This document shows positions 11,941 to 23,439 of a stretch of DNA of 64,000 nt, one piece after another. A program made the position numbers and the translations under genes. Source of the stretch: Prorocentrum cordatum (lineage: Eukaryota > Sar > Dinophyceae > Prorocentrales > Prorocentraceae); contig CAUYUJ010018316.1 of assembly GCA_963575745.1 (NCBI GenBank), positions 385,970 to 449,969 on the forward strand, in the 5' to 3' direction. The notes below the pieces were generated by a model, which was not told where the DNA came from, made no database searches, and was given only the letters and a program-made list of their open reading frames with translations. Positions within the stretch are counted from its first letter, which is position 1, and every line of letters begins with the position of its first letter.

Positions 11941-14900
11941 CTCCAAGGAGGCGCGCGGGAGCCTTGGCGGCCTTCTTGCCAAGCAACGAGTTGCGAAGGA
12001 GAATGAACACGAACTTGACGTGCCGCTCGATCAGCCGCAGCCCGATGCCGTCGCCCTCGTGGATGCAGGTCTCCGCCTCGTGGCAAACCCTGCGGTCGAT
12101 GGCCACTCTGCCCAGGCATGGCACGTTGGACTTCGTGAAAGTCGTGCGCAAGGCTTCCCACCTCGACGCTCGCTGATCCACCGACTCGCCGCTGCTGCCG
12201 CCAAAGCTCTGGCAGGCGTCTGCAACGACGTTCGGCGCGCGCCTGCGATACCTGAGAACCGCGCCCGTATCGACCTGGACCTCGACGTCGGCGACGGGGC
12301 CAGCGGCCCGATCCACGAGCGCGAGCAGGCTGCCGTCCCGCTCCAAGCTGGCCTGCCTGGACGCGCGGGCAGCATCGCGCACCGCGGCCGCCACGCGGGT
12401 CTCTTGCGAGCCCTCCCTGCGACGTCGGCGGGAGGCCTCCTCCCGAGCAGCCGCCGCAGCCTCCAGAATCGACGAGCGAACGTTGGCGAACTGAGATACC
12501 TGCGGCGCGACACCCTCTGCTGCTGGACGCTTGCTCCGAGGGCGGCTCGGCTCCATGCCGAGAGCTAGCGCGCCGTCCGACGCCGAGGACACCCTCGGCT
12601 TCCGACGCCTGTCAAAGCCACGCTCCCCAGACAGATGACGATCCCTCGCAATGGCAGCCAGCAGCCTGTACTGATCAAGCTCAGGCCCCTCCAGCTGAGA
12701 ATACATCTCCGACAACTCTGCAGCAGTCCCATCAGATATGTACATGCCGTTCACGTGCACGAATGCGCGCCACATCCACTGCTGGAGGCTGTTGCGACCG
12801 CGTCGCGGGTCCTGCGCCTGGCGCTTCCGCCTCGGGGCAGGGCCTCTCCGAAGGTCGGTCGGGCAAGGTGCTGAATCGACGTCGAAAACACTTGCCGACT
12901 GCGCCGTGAAATGGGCACTCGCCTCTGCGACGGTCTCGACGTGTGTCTAAACCCTGAAGCGCGCACTCCTCTGGTTCACCGAATGCAGCCGTTCCACGCC
13001 GGCGGTGTCCATGTCGGCCATGACCAGGACGCCCTTCAGTTCATTCGCTGCCTCCTGCGAGCCCAAAAGCCCATGGTAGAACTTCGCGAAATCCAGGGAG
13101 TACGGGTCCAGAAGGCAGGGCTTGGTCGCACCGAGAGCGTGCAAATGTGCAGGCTCCTTGAGGGCATACAGCAACGGCATCGGCCAATTCCGATTGGCCC
13201 TGTGCACAAGATGGTATGCGACCCCGCCCATCCTTGACATCAAACGGTAAACCTTCAGCGACACCGCCTCCGTATGCTCCTGCAATGGAGACCACGATGC
13301 TGCGTTGAAGATTGACTCGTAGCATGTTCTGAACAACTCATGGGTGTCCTCGTCCTCATGAGCCAGCCACGCTTGATATGTCCTCGGCTCTCCGCGGGAC
13401 ACCTTGTGCTGCTGCAGCTTATCGAATGCCGAGCCGCTGGAGGCCAACTGCCGCGTGACGTAGGAGTCCGTGCGCACGGCCAGCACCGAGCCGATGACCA
13501 TATCGTCAGCGACGGCGCCGCTGAGCATCCAGGCGCGGCTGCCAGCAACTCGCTGGTCGTGCTGCTCCCTGAAGGCGTTCACGTCGTCCTGGTCTGCTGG
13601 GTCCCCGCCGTCTGGGCCGTCGGCCGAGGGCTGAGGTCCAGCAGGGTCGGCGCCGCCGTCTCCAGCGGCACGCTGCTCGGCATCCCCTGGAGGAGCGCCG
13701 CCACCAGGCCCAGCAGCAACAGCACGTGGCGCACGGGCTGCCTTCCCTGGCAGCGCGCGCAAGTAGGCTGCCTGCAGAATACCATGGACAGACGCTGGCA
13801 CACCAATGGATCGGTGACTGCGCATCTTGTCAGCCCAGTTGGCTCTGTTTAGAACGTCAATCCTGCCGAACAGCGCAGGGACCCCAAACCTCCTCATCAA
13901 GAACAGAGTGTGCTTGGGCGATTGACAACATCCTCTGCAATAGTGCTCAATGACGCCATGCTTGCGAATATCTCCATTGTACAATCTTGAAACAACCTCC
14001 TTGCGATACGCAAGTATTGGGTCACTTGAACCACAAAAGTAAAGGTCCCAAATAGCGTCGCGGTGCGCGGTGGCTGCCGCTGGGGGTACACCTCCTCTGA
14101 CCACGAGCTGCTCTCCATGGATCAACCTGGCCTGGTGTCTCAGATAGAGAAGGTGATCACCCGTCAAGGACATTTGACATCGAACGAGGTTCGTGTCGAA
14201 TGGCCTGATCGCGATGAGCCCCTGCTCGGCGACCTTCTTCTTCTTGTGTGCCCGACACAACAAGGTCAGCTGAGACCTCCGAGGGAACGCTTCTGCAAAG
14301 GCACGCTCGTTTCGGAGGTTGCCACTGGCAGCGTCGCAGCACGCGATGTCCACCTGCCTGGGGACCATCAGGTCGAGGGGGCCGTCGCAAGGCAGATCCA
14401 ATTGCCTGCGCAGAGCCGCGTGCACGACCTCAGCAGAAGAGCCGTCGAGCACACAAAGATGCGTCGGCACAGTGCCATGCACGTGCAAGAAGTCCGCAGC
14501 ACCACCATCGGCCCTGCGTCGCATCATCATGCCGAACTGGCCCTTGGCGACGAAAACCTCGCGAGCGCCAACCGTGTGCTCACAGATGACGTCGTCATCG
14601 TACACCTGCGACACGGTGGTCGTGAGCTTCATGCGTGTGCCATCGTATTTGCGCTTTCGGAAGAACACCAATGGCGCGGTGACAGCACTACCGAGCTGCT
14701 CCCGAGAGGCCCTGCATGCGCCAAGCATGCGGTCGATGACGGACAGCACGTGCTCTCGCGAGGCCACGAAGGTCGCGTGAGCAACAGCATACACGCGTTC
14801 TCTGAAGTGTCCTCGCGGTATGCCCAGTCGTTGTCCCACCGAGAGCGCGCTCGACAAGGTGACGGCGCCGCCGTCGGGGAACCTCTTCTCGACCATCACC

Positions 14901-15199
14901 AGTGCCAAGCTGGCCAGAGGGCCTACCGAGTGCCGTCGGCCGCCGCCGCTGCCAGCGGCCTCCACCAGCGGGCCTGCCACGGCGCGCGCGGAGGCAGGCT
15001 GGCGCAGCACGATCCCCTGGCCGCCGCCCACCTCGGCGCTCGGGGAGCGAGGAGGGCTGTCCGCCAGCCAATCCTCCTGCTCCTCCTCCGCCTGCGGGCC
15101 GTCGCTTCCAGCAGCGTCAGCCAGGCGGCCATCAGGAGTCGGAATGGAGGGAACCCCCCACTCCTCATCGGACAAGAAAGCCTCCGATGGCGAACTCAT
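11941..15199 (-). CDS. Exon 1 of uncharacterised dinoflagellate-type repeat-family protein, interrupted by one in-frame TAG
   Basis: The frame is open from ATG (complement of 15197-15199) to the intron at 11940, about 1,086 codons, apart from one TAG at 12947-12949. The start is set by a relict spliced leader that ends 27 bases upstream. The product is uncharacterised. Visible landmarks are a Ser/Asp/Glu-rich N terminus, then a segment with VDIACCDAASGN and, about 35 residues on, LLCRAHKKKK. That Asp...Cys-x-x-His layout recalls hAT-like transposases, by inference only. A Cys-rich patch HYCRGCCQS follows, then the conserved-looking ERLHSVNQR. The TAG falls right after this (RFRV-stop-THVETVAEASAHF). 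Both sides read as smooth coding in the same frame, so a CAG-to-TAG change is the simplest explanation. Beyond the stop comes an HMG-box-like stretch (WMWRAFVHVNG, then EMYSQLEGPELDQYRLLA) and a basic Arg/Ala helix. The gene is probably a recent pseudogene unless the stop is read through or is an assembly error. Confidence 0.62.
12947..12949 (-). other. In-frame TAG inside an otherwise open 1.09-kilocodon frame
   Basis: The plus strand reads CTA here. Frames before (15199 to 12950) and after (12946 to 11941) are in register with no other stop, and the protein sense continues across. The neighbouring codons GTT TAG ACA CAC suggest that CAG (Gln) was the original codon. Confidence 0.85.
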
Positions 15200-15226
15200 C
15201 GTGGGCAATAACAAGGCCGAGTGATG

Positions 15227-15248
15227 TTTGAGCCAAAATGGTTACGGC
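15227..15248 (-). other. Relict dinoflagellate spliced leader
   Basis: On the minus strand this reads GCCGTAACCATTTTGGCTCA followed by AA. The known dinoflagellate spliced leader has 22 nt, with core CCGTAGCCATTTTGGCTCAAG. The match is 20 of 22: G to A at position 8 and G to A at the last position. It lies in the correct orientation, 27 bases before the ATG of the minus-strand gene. In the family, leaders are added to mRNAs by trans-splicing. A genomic copy fused to a gene is therefore read as a trace of an mRNA that was reverse-transcribed and reinserted. Confidence 0.88.
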
Positions 15249-16300
15249 ACGCGTGTTTAGCATTGCACATTGATCCAATATCGGCAGACCCCTCACACAG
15301 ATCGCACATGCTTAATGTTATTTTGCGGGGGCCATCGCTGCCCCAACTTTAAGTGAGATGTGTTGAATGGAGCGTGTGTCCGATATGTGAAGGGGCGCGT
15401 TGAGTACCACCGCGGGGGAGGCTACTTACGGGGTCTGCCTAATCTCCCCCTCTAGACCATGGCACGCGAAACATTGCCATCAAGCTTCTCGCAACCTGCC
15501 GACCCCCCAGTAGGAGGGAAAAGGAGCATGAGCACGACTTGCCTTGTCTCCCCCTCCTCCGCCTCCTCCTCCGCCTCCTCCTCCTCCCCCTCCTCCTCCT
15601 CCTCCTCCTCCTCCTCCTCCCTCCCCCCGCCTCCCCCTCCTACTTGTGATTTGCCATTTTTGCTGCCTCTCGAAAAAACAAAAATGGCATCAACCTTTTG
15701 CTGGTGGCCCAACCAGGGCCATCAGACCCGCTACTCCCAAAAGCTGCACCCGACGCGGGGCCCATCAGACCCCCAACTCCGAAACGACACCCCACAGGGC
15801 ATCAAAACCCATCAACTGCTCCAAGACCAGATAGACTGCCACGGAACTCTCAACCTTAGGGCTCCTTTTGGAACCAGCTTGTGCCAAAAACGGGCCCTGA
15901 AGAGCCCATTTAGGGCCCTTTTCTTCACGCCCCATTTGGGTCACCCCCCGTTGCCACCCGCCCGAATCGTTCAATCGATCCCCATCTCCATCCCCACTGG
16001 CATGGCCTCGTCACCACCGGCCGGCTTCCCCCATGTCTCCACCGGGGGTTACGTGCTCTTCCTGGCTGGGCTCCCGGGACCTACGGATTTCCCCCGCCTC
16101 ACCCCCTTGTGTGGGTGGGCTGGCGGGGCCGAGATACCATGGCCCCCGTGGGGATGGGCATCGGCCAGAAGATATGCTGAGAGGAAGAGGAGGATGCCAG
16201 CGAGTCGCCGTCGCAGTCGCGCACGTGCACCCGTGCGCGAGACGGTCACGGCCTGTTCCAGCCTGGCCCCGAGGGTGAGCACCTTCGGTGGCAACTCGAC
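15249..16300. other. Intergenic, no gene; CTC microsatellite
   Basis: Upstream of the minus-strand gene I see no gene. A CTCCTC microsatellite lies at about 15546-15640. The rest is ordinary GC-rich sequence. Confidence 0.6.
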
Positions 16301-16445
16301 GCTAATACACGCTAAATCGTCGCTACATCGACGCTAATCGACGCTAACCGACGCTAACTCGGCGATATCTCGACGACTCCCGAACGCCAATCGACGCGAA
16401 TCGACGCCAAATACTACGGGAATGCGCGAATCGACGCCAAACCGA
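16300..16445. repeat. Degenerate AATCGACGC repeat
   Basis: Short units of 9-12 nt such as AATCGACGC, ACATCGACGC and AACCGACGC recur many times. The same word repeats at 26395-26480, about 10 kb away. Confidence 0.75.
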
Positions 16446-16598
16446 GAGCAACCGAAGCAGAGTCAAACGTGCACCCTGACGTGGGAGATCTCGGGGCACG
16501 CCCGTCGCCGAGCAGTGCAGCCTCGCGAGGTGCCCGAGGGCCTCCGCGAGCCCCAGGGCCCCACCGAGGGAGAAGAGACCTTCGCGGGGCACCCCGCA

Positions 16599-16798
16599 GG
16601 TGGCCACATGTGAACCCTGCCCCCACCACCCACGATTCCTGGGGGGGGGGGAAGGAGGTTCACCCTGCTCGGGAGCTCCAGAACGGAGTGACCCCCCCTC
16701 CCTTAGAAATCAGAGGGGGGCTGGGGCAGGGTTCACACGTGCCCCCCCACCCTTTCGATATCGTGGGGCGGCTGGGGTGGGGTTCACATGTGGCCACC
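16599..16798. mobile_element. MITE-like element with perfect 18-bp terminal inverted repeats
   Basis: GGTGGCCACATGTGAACC (16599-16616) is the exact reverse complement of 16781-16798, bounding exactly 200 bp. Further imperfect copies of TTCACACGTGCCCCCCCACC and GGCTGGGG lie inside, so much of the element can fold back. No coding capacity and no clear target-site duplication were found. Confidence 0.65.
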
Positions 16799-17149
16799 GA
16801 CTCTGCTGGTCCAAGCACGGTCTGAGCGTCGTACCCCCCCGTCCGCAAAAACCATCTGATGCATCAGACAACACCTGAATTGGCGACTCCCTCGTGCTCC
16901 CTGAGCCGCTGACAAGCCAAAAGGAGCAGCACATAAAAGCGATCGTGAGGGTGAACGTTGGATTTCTCCTTTTGCCCCGGTTGCCCGCTCTGCCGAAGCC
17001 TTCAATCGCCCAAGGATGGGGCACTTTCGTCGCAGGAAGCCGACAGGGGTTCCAGGAAGAGATCCCCGAATGTCTCTGGAGATGCCGAGAGGATCAAGCT
17101 ACCCAAGAACGTAGTAAGTGTACCCAACCTGTGCCATTCCGTTGTGATG

Positions 17150-18345
17150 TCTCTTGGATCGGCGTATCACCGCACCCCGCTGACCCCCAAGGGTGGAGGG
17201 GAGCGACAACAACACCGCGCCTGGCGGCGCCCAGCGAGACGGGAGACCTGCTATGGACCCGCGACGGTGCGGATCCGAGCAGCACCCCACTCCGCTGACA
17301 ACCCTCAGGCGCGACGGGGAGTGGCGACGAGTGTGCGCTTGGCAGCATCCACGGAAGTCGAGGCCTAGTTCGGTTTCGCGTGGCGCCGCACGCCGCCAAA
17401 CCCACAAGGGGCTCATCAAACTGACGGCAGGTGCACACCTAGCAAAAAGCACCGCGGGAAAGCGGGGTCCAGTGTGGACCTGCGTATCACCGCAATCCGA
17501 CGGAACCCGCAGATCCAAGGCCACGCTAACGGCGATGTTGCTTAACGGTGATGCTGGGAACCAAGTGCAGGAAATCACGAACCATAACCTTCCTACATCT
17601 CCGATTTACGGATGAATCCGACACAACGAATTGTAGGAAAGCACAAGCCATGCCGCGTTCCCACAATACCGAAACCTACATCGCCGTTACCAACATCGCC
17701 GATAGCGTGTCTACGGCAGATGCACAGCAAAGCAACGCCAGATGCACGCATCCGCATGCCAGCGACCAAGGAGGGCGAGTTCTAGCCTGGACCCGCGTGG
17801 CATCGCACCCGGTGAAGCCCTCCAGGGGCTCAGCATAGCGTCGACTGCTGCACACCTGGCCACGCCTGTGAGATGCGAGGCTTACGATCAGGAACGCTCG
17901 CTTAGCGTTTCGCGGCGGCGGCCCTGGCGATACTCGATGCCCTGCGAGCTGATAGCGTGTCGCTGCGCTCCGCGGGGCCAGAGGCGGGGAAGAGCTTGGG
18001 ATGTTGACGCTCGGTGACCAGGACGTGGCTAGCATATCGCACCGAGGCACAATGGAACAAAACTGACGGCGCGACACGCTAAGCTGAAGTCCCCAACCGT
18101 CGAACCGTCTAGCATCACACCCCGACGGACCCCCAGGGGCAACGGGCCGAGGTGCCAGCTGCAACCATGGCAGCACACCGCGCGCAACACCGCACCCTCC
18201 TGGACCCCACAGGACACAGAGAAGCGTCGACAGGTGCATAAATGACAGAACCTGACAGATGCTAGGTCTAGTTAGCACCTGACGGATGCTAGGTTCAGGT
18301 CGGATTCACGCAGCGCCGCGCTCCGCTGTACTCCTCGGGACAGAC
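17150..18345. repeat. Old tandem repeat, period about 105 bp
   Basis: A phrase like GCGTGGCACCGCACCCCGCTGA is recognisable near 17165, 17270, 17383, 17480, 17793, 18110 and 18310. The spacings are near 105 bp or multiples of it. Units are diverged. No gene is seen from 16800 to 18770. Confidence 0.5.
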
Positions 18346-18769
18346 GGGAAGAACCGCTGCGCACATGGCATCAACCGTGTCTGGCTCCGAGTGTCGTTGA
18401 AATATGCTGGCCCCCCGGGGGGCGCAAGAAACGGTCTGTGCCCTGAGCCGTCCACTGACCGTGGCGAGCGGCCGCAAGGCGGTGAAGAGCAGCGCATCCC
18501 CCCCCGTCGTGGCCGCGCTCGCCATCGTGCACCGTCCCTCCGCCGCCTGCCCGGATGGGCGCCTCGTTCGCGTCCGGCAAGGATCGCAGGGATCCGCCAC
18601 GGCTGCTCGCGGCATGCCTATGCGACGGGGCCCTCTGGCGCCTACCCTCGTGGCCCTCCCTCGTCCTGCGCGTTCCACGAGCATGGCGCAAGACCCTCGT
18701 CGCGGCTTCCGCTCTGAGGTGCAGACAAGTTTCCCAGCGTGTACGAGCAACGGATGATATGACTAAGTC

Positions 18770-19600
18770 ATTGCTTTACTCCTGCTCCTGCCTCTCCTCA
18801 TTCTCCCTTCCCCTCCTCCTCCCTACCCCCGTCCGTGGCCACACCATCATATTCCTCCTCCTCCCGTTCCCCCTCCGGTCTCACATGTCCTCATGTTTCT
18901 AGAGCCCCTCATTCGGTTAATCCTCTTCCGTCCCCTCCTCCGATGCTCCTCCTCCTAATAGCCCTCCTCTTCCAGAACGGCGGTGACTGGCATCCGCAAT
19001 ACAAGGCATCCTGTTGCAATCGGCCGCGAAGGAAATCGATGTACAATCTGGCACTGAAGAACCCCTCTGCAAGGCCGCAAAGAAAGAAATCCGCTACGCC
19101 AGGAATCCTATGACTGAACCGCCACGCGCAAGGAAACAACGTGCGAGGGAGGGGGGAGGGCGAGGTGGGGACTTGAAGCAACACCGCCCGCGTGCACGAC
19201 CGTTGTCGCTCTCTGCAGAGCAAGTCGCGGCAGAGAATGGCCGCCTGCCGCCGCCAGCACTGCCTGCTGTCCACCTCACGTTCTTTCTCCCCCCTGCTCC
19301 TTCTCCTCCTCAGGAGACGCCGTCCCCTCGTCCTCCTCCTCCTACACCTCCCCCATCCCCCTTCTACGCCCTCCTCCTCCTCCTCCTCCTCCTCCTCCTC
19401 CTCCTCCTCCTCCTCCTCCCTCTCTTTCTCCTTTTCCAATCTCATCCTTCGCCTCTTCACCCCTGCCTCTCCATCTCTCCTCCTGCTTCTCATCTTCTAG
19501 TCCCCACTCCGCGTCCTCCGCCTCCTCTTCATCCTCATCCTACGACTCTTCCTGCTCCTTTATGCTCCTCCTTCCCCATCCTCCCTCCTCCTGCCCCCTC
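18770..19600. repeat. Pyrimidine-rich CTC microsatellites
   Basis: CT-rich tracts at 18775-18960 and 19270-19600 include a pure CTC run at about 19370-19420. No gene is seen. Confidence 0.8.
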
Positions 19601-19769
19601 GTTCTGACGGATACGTGGGCTCGGCTTCTGCCAACGTGTGATCTCGCAGAAATTCTGTGAACATCTCACCGCCGTCTTTCGAATGGATCCTGCTCCAAGG
19701 CGCGCCAACTGTGCGGCCCACGAGCCCCAGAAAGCGATCCACCTTGAACGCCAGTACGTATCTTCTCTG

Positions 19770-19880
19770 TTCGGCGCTGGACCCCTCCCCCATCCGCGCC
19801 CGAAGCGCTCCAGGGGCGGAGCTGGAGGCGCCGCCAGGTGGGGTCCAAGGCCGGCCCAATCATCCGCGCGGACCAGCGAG
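19770..19880 (-). repeat. Dispersed copy of the palindromic introner-like family
   Basis: Read on the minus strand, this contains CCACCTGGCGGCGCCTCC, then GCCCCTGGAGCGC, then GAGGGGTCCAGCGCC. This is the same core order as in the HAD gene intron (42910-43113) and the copy at 45.8 kb. Flanking CCGCGCGGAT is also shared. Confidence 0.55.
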
Positions 19881-20149
19881 AGCTCAGAACAAGCACGTGG
19901 AAACATGAACAGGAAGGCCGACAACATAGATTGGGCTTGGGCCCAACGAATGAAGGAGCACAAAAGGAAGCAGATCGATTCTCGAAAAACGAAAGGAAGG
20001 CGATTGAAGTAGATTCGGGATCTGGGAGTCCGAGACGACCTGGTTTCAACGCCCAGTGTGTATGGGTCTGTAGGGATTTTCCTGGAGTTCAACTTGGAAC
20101 GCTTGCACCAGCGCCAGCGCCGCGCCGTGGCGGCGCAGAGCCCCTGCCG

Positions 20150-20443
20150 TATATCCATATATATATGTGTGTATGTAAGCACGCATGTATGTACGCATGT
20201 ATTAATGCATGCATGCATGTATGTATGTATGCATGTATGCATGTATGCATGGATGCCTGGATGCATGTATGCATGGGTGCATATGTGTGTATGCATGTAT
20301 GCATGGATGCTTGCATGTACGTATTTGTGTACGTATGTCTGTCGGTCGGTCGGTCTGTCTGTCTGTCCGTCTGTCTGCCTGCCTGCCTGTATGTATGTAT
20401 GTATGTTTGTATATGTATATGTATATGTATATATGTATATATG

Positions 20444-20475
<32 letters not shown>

Positions 20476-20760
20476 TGTATGTATGTATGTATGTATGTAT
20501 GTATGTATGCGTGTGTGTGTGAATGTATGTATGTATGTATGTATGTATGTATGTGTGTTTGTTTGTTTGTTTGTTTGTTTGTTTGTTTGTTTGTTTGTGT
20601 GTTTGTTTGTTTGTTTGTTTGTTTGTATGCATGTTGTATGACAGTATGTCTGCATTGTGTATGCAGGTATGTAGATAGGTCGGTACGTAGGTAGGTACAT
20701 CTGAGTGCGCATCCTTGTGTTGTATGCATGTATGTAGCTGTGCATATATATATATATACA
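20150..20760. repeat. TATG / TGTT tetranucleotide microsatellite
   Basis: Successive blocks of ATGTATGC, GTCTGTCGGTCG, TATGTATG, then TTTGTTTG, then TATATATA. All long frames here (Tyr/Val/Cys or Thr/His/Ile repeats) are translations of the microsatellite. Confidence 0.95.
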
Positions 20761-21625
20761 CGGCAGGTTCGGGCCTCGATGACGCGAACGCCGCATCCTG
20801 ACACCGCATGACCGCGGTTCACAAACAGCGCGGATCCCTCGACACCGACTGGTGCTAGGATTTCAACGCATTCTGATATCTTGAGCTGATTGCGCACACC
20901 ATCGTGCAAGAACGTTGTGTTGCATCTTGGGGGGACCTTGTCTGTCCCGTCGCGCCCCTTTCCGCGTCGGATCCGTGTCAAATCCATGCCGTACTCGTCG
21001 AATCCGCGCCGATCGCATGTCGAGTCCACACCCGATCTGCAGCGAGGCCGCATCGAGCCCACGCCAGCAGCATAGCCAATGCCCTGGAGGTGCAACTCAA
21101 AGAACGGCCACCGTTTCGGAGGCTCTGGCCGTTCTGGCCCTCGCCTGCGCTCCCCATCGGCAGCCTCGTCGGCGTGGTCGTCCGATCGGCCAGCGGCCCC
21201 GCCGCGTCGTTCCTGGGGCTCTCCAGCTCGGGCATGCCAGCCTGCCACGCGGGTGCTCTGCTCCGAGACATGTCCCCCCTCTTCCAGCCTCTGTCTCTCT
21301 AAGTCTCGGTCTCTCTCGGAGAGCCAGAGAAGGAACCGGACACAGGGGATGAGAAGGCGGAGGACGCATAACAGGATTGTTTTTTGACATCAACCGTGCA
21401 CCACAGACGACGGGCGAGCCGTCGCCACCTGCTATCTGGACTGGGTGAAAGCAGGCCAGCGAGCAGTAAAAAGGCAAAGGGAGGGCGGGCGCGAAAGACA
21501 AGGGGAGGATCCCCTGTGGCTAACCGCCCGCCCCCCATAGGCCAAGACCTAATAAGAGAGGTCGAGGCCGAGACGCTGCCCAAGCCGCGAGGCCTGAGCA
21601 GCATCTCTTAGTCTGAGTCGTCAGA

Positions 21626-22115
21626 CCGTGGAGGAGGAGGAGGAGGAGGAGGAGGAGGAGGAGGAGGAGGAGGGAGCGGACGGACTGTCTAGGCCGCGCC
21701 GCCGCGCGAATGGCCTCGATGCCAACAAATGAGTGTGTGTGTGTGTGTGCGTCTGTGTGTGTGTGTCTCTCCCTCTCTCTCTCTCGATCTCTCTGCCTCT
21801 ATCGCTCAGAATATATATCTCTCTCCCCCCTTATGTTGATGATTGTTGCTGGTGTTGTTGTTGCGCCTCTCTCTGTCACTGCCTCTCTCCATATTTCTCT
21901 CTCTCTCTCTCTCTCTCTTTGTTTCTCTCTGTAGTTATCCCCTCCCCGTCCTTTGCAATGTATGCATACTCCCTCTCTCGACACTCTAGCCCATGTTCTC
22001 ACTGAGCCCTCTATACCTCGAACTCCACAGTTTCTGTTTCTGTTTCATCTCACCTCATCTCTGTGTCTCTTTCTCTTTCTTTTTCTTTCTCTCTCTCTCT
22101 ATATATATATATATA
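21626..22115. repeat. GGA, GT, CT and TA microsatellites
   Basis: GGA units lie at 21626-21672, GTGTGT at 21733-21768, CTCTCT at 21768-21930 with breaks, and TCTC then TATATA at 22080-22115. No gene is seen from 20760 to 22490. Confidence 0.85.
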
Positions 22116-22489
22116 TCCACACTCTTTGCGCTGCGTCTACTTCACTTGAGCTCAATGTACCCTCATCTCCTCCATCACGAACCAATGCGCTCTGCACATT
22201 CTGCGCCCAGTCATAACCCCAAACTCTCCCCACACTGGAGAATCCCTAGATCTTCAACACTCTGTGCTCTGTGCACGATATGTGCTGTCTACGCCCATCG
22301 CGCAGTCTGAACTAGATGGTATCCGCGCTCTCTGGCACTTTCAAAACCTCAAGTTGCACTCTCGGGTCTTCCCACCTTGAAGTCTCAATCTCAGTCAATC
22401 ATTGTAGGATCTTAGCCTCACGGTCTACAGTCTACAAGCTTTCTGCACTCTCTGCGCAATTCCGCCTTGCACGCAAGAGATCTACATGT

Positions 22490-22870
22490 GCGACCGTAAC
22501 CAGCTGGGTTTGCCTGGTCCCCCGCTGGTGCCCGTTTGGTGGGCGCCTGTGGCCGACTCGTGGGCGCCGTGTGCTGAGTGGGTGTGCCAAGGATTCGCCT
22601 GGTGCCCACCCATGGGCGCCCTCGTGTGCTGGGTGGCTGTGCCGAGGATTCGCCTCGTACCCGCCCATGAGCGCCTCGCGTGCTGGGTGGTTGTGTCGAG
22701 GTTCCGCTGCTGGCGCCTCGTGGGCGCCTCGTGGGCGCCTCATGTGCTGGGTGGAGGTGCCGAGGTTTGCCTGGCTGTCGCCCGTGATCCTCTCGTGGGC
22801 GCCGTGGGCACTGCGTGGCTGTGCCGAGGTCTCGCCTCAGGCCCGTCCGTGGGCGCCTCGGGGGCGCATC
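22490..22870. repeat. Degenerate repeat with GTGGGCGCC / TGCTGGGTGG
   Basis: Phrases CATGGGCGCCCTCGTGTGCT, GGGTGGCTGTGCCGAGG and ATTCGCCT recur at intervals of roughly 60-75 bp. Confidence 0.6.
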
Positions 22871-22884
22871 GTGCCGCCCGGCCG

Positions 22885-23105
22885 TAGCTTTTACCGCATA
22901 GCGCTTACCGTAGCCTGCACCACGAAATGAGCTTACACCGCACACTTTGCACCGCACAGCTGGCAGCACCACACACTTTACACCACAAAGCTTGCACCAC
23001 ATATTGCACCGCATGGCCTGGGTCACATAGTTTACACCACCTAGCTTGCACCGCATAGCTTGCACCACATAGCTTGCACCGTATGGTTTGCGTTACATAC
23101 GTTCT
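22885..23105. repeat. 16-nt satellite GCTTGCACCACATA
   Basis: A tandem run of a unit close to AGCTTGCACCGCAT, with variants (GTTTACACCACCT, CTTTGCACCGCAC), about 14 copies. A second short patch of the same unit occurs at 24207-24256. Confidence 0.85.
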
Positions 23106-23439
23106 CCTTTCTAAAAGGAGCACTGCGATCTACAATCCCCGCCGGATTGACCCCCCCGTGTCGCATTGCAATGTACATGCGGTTCTGCCCCATCGTCCAA
23201 CGCTTCCCCCCCTCATCTTCTGCCAGACAACTACGCGCGCACCCGTTTATCACAACTCACGAGTTCCCAAAAAGCTGTAGCAACACGTGGGGCGAAGTGA
23301 ACACGTGCGCATCGTCGCGCGCTCACGCCGACATCCTTAAACAACCCTCGGTGGCGCAAGGCGATCAAACAATCGAGTGTCTCGAAAACTAATAACTTGG
23401 GCTTTTTGACATAAGTTCAGCATGTTCCTATCATGTGCC

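Noticed and set aside
19535-20809. A 424-codon frame rich in His, Thr, Ile and Tyr
   Set aside because: Translation of the TATG/TGTT microsatellite.
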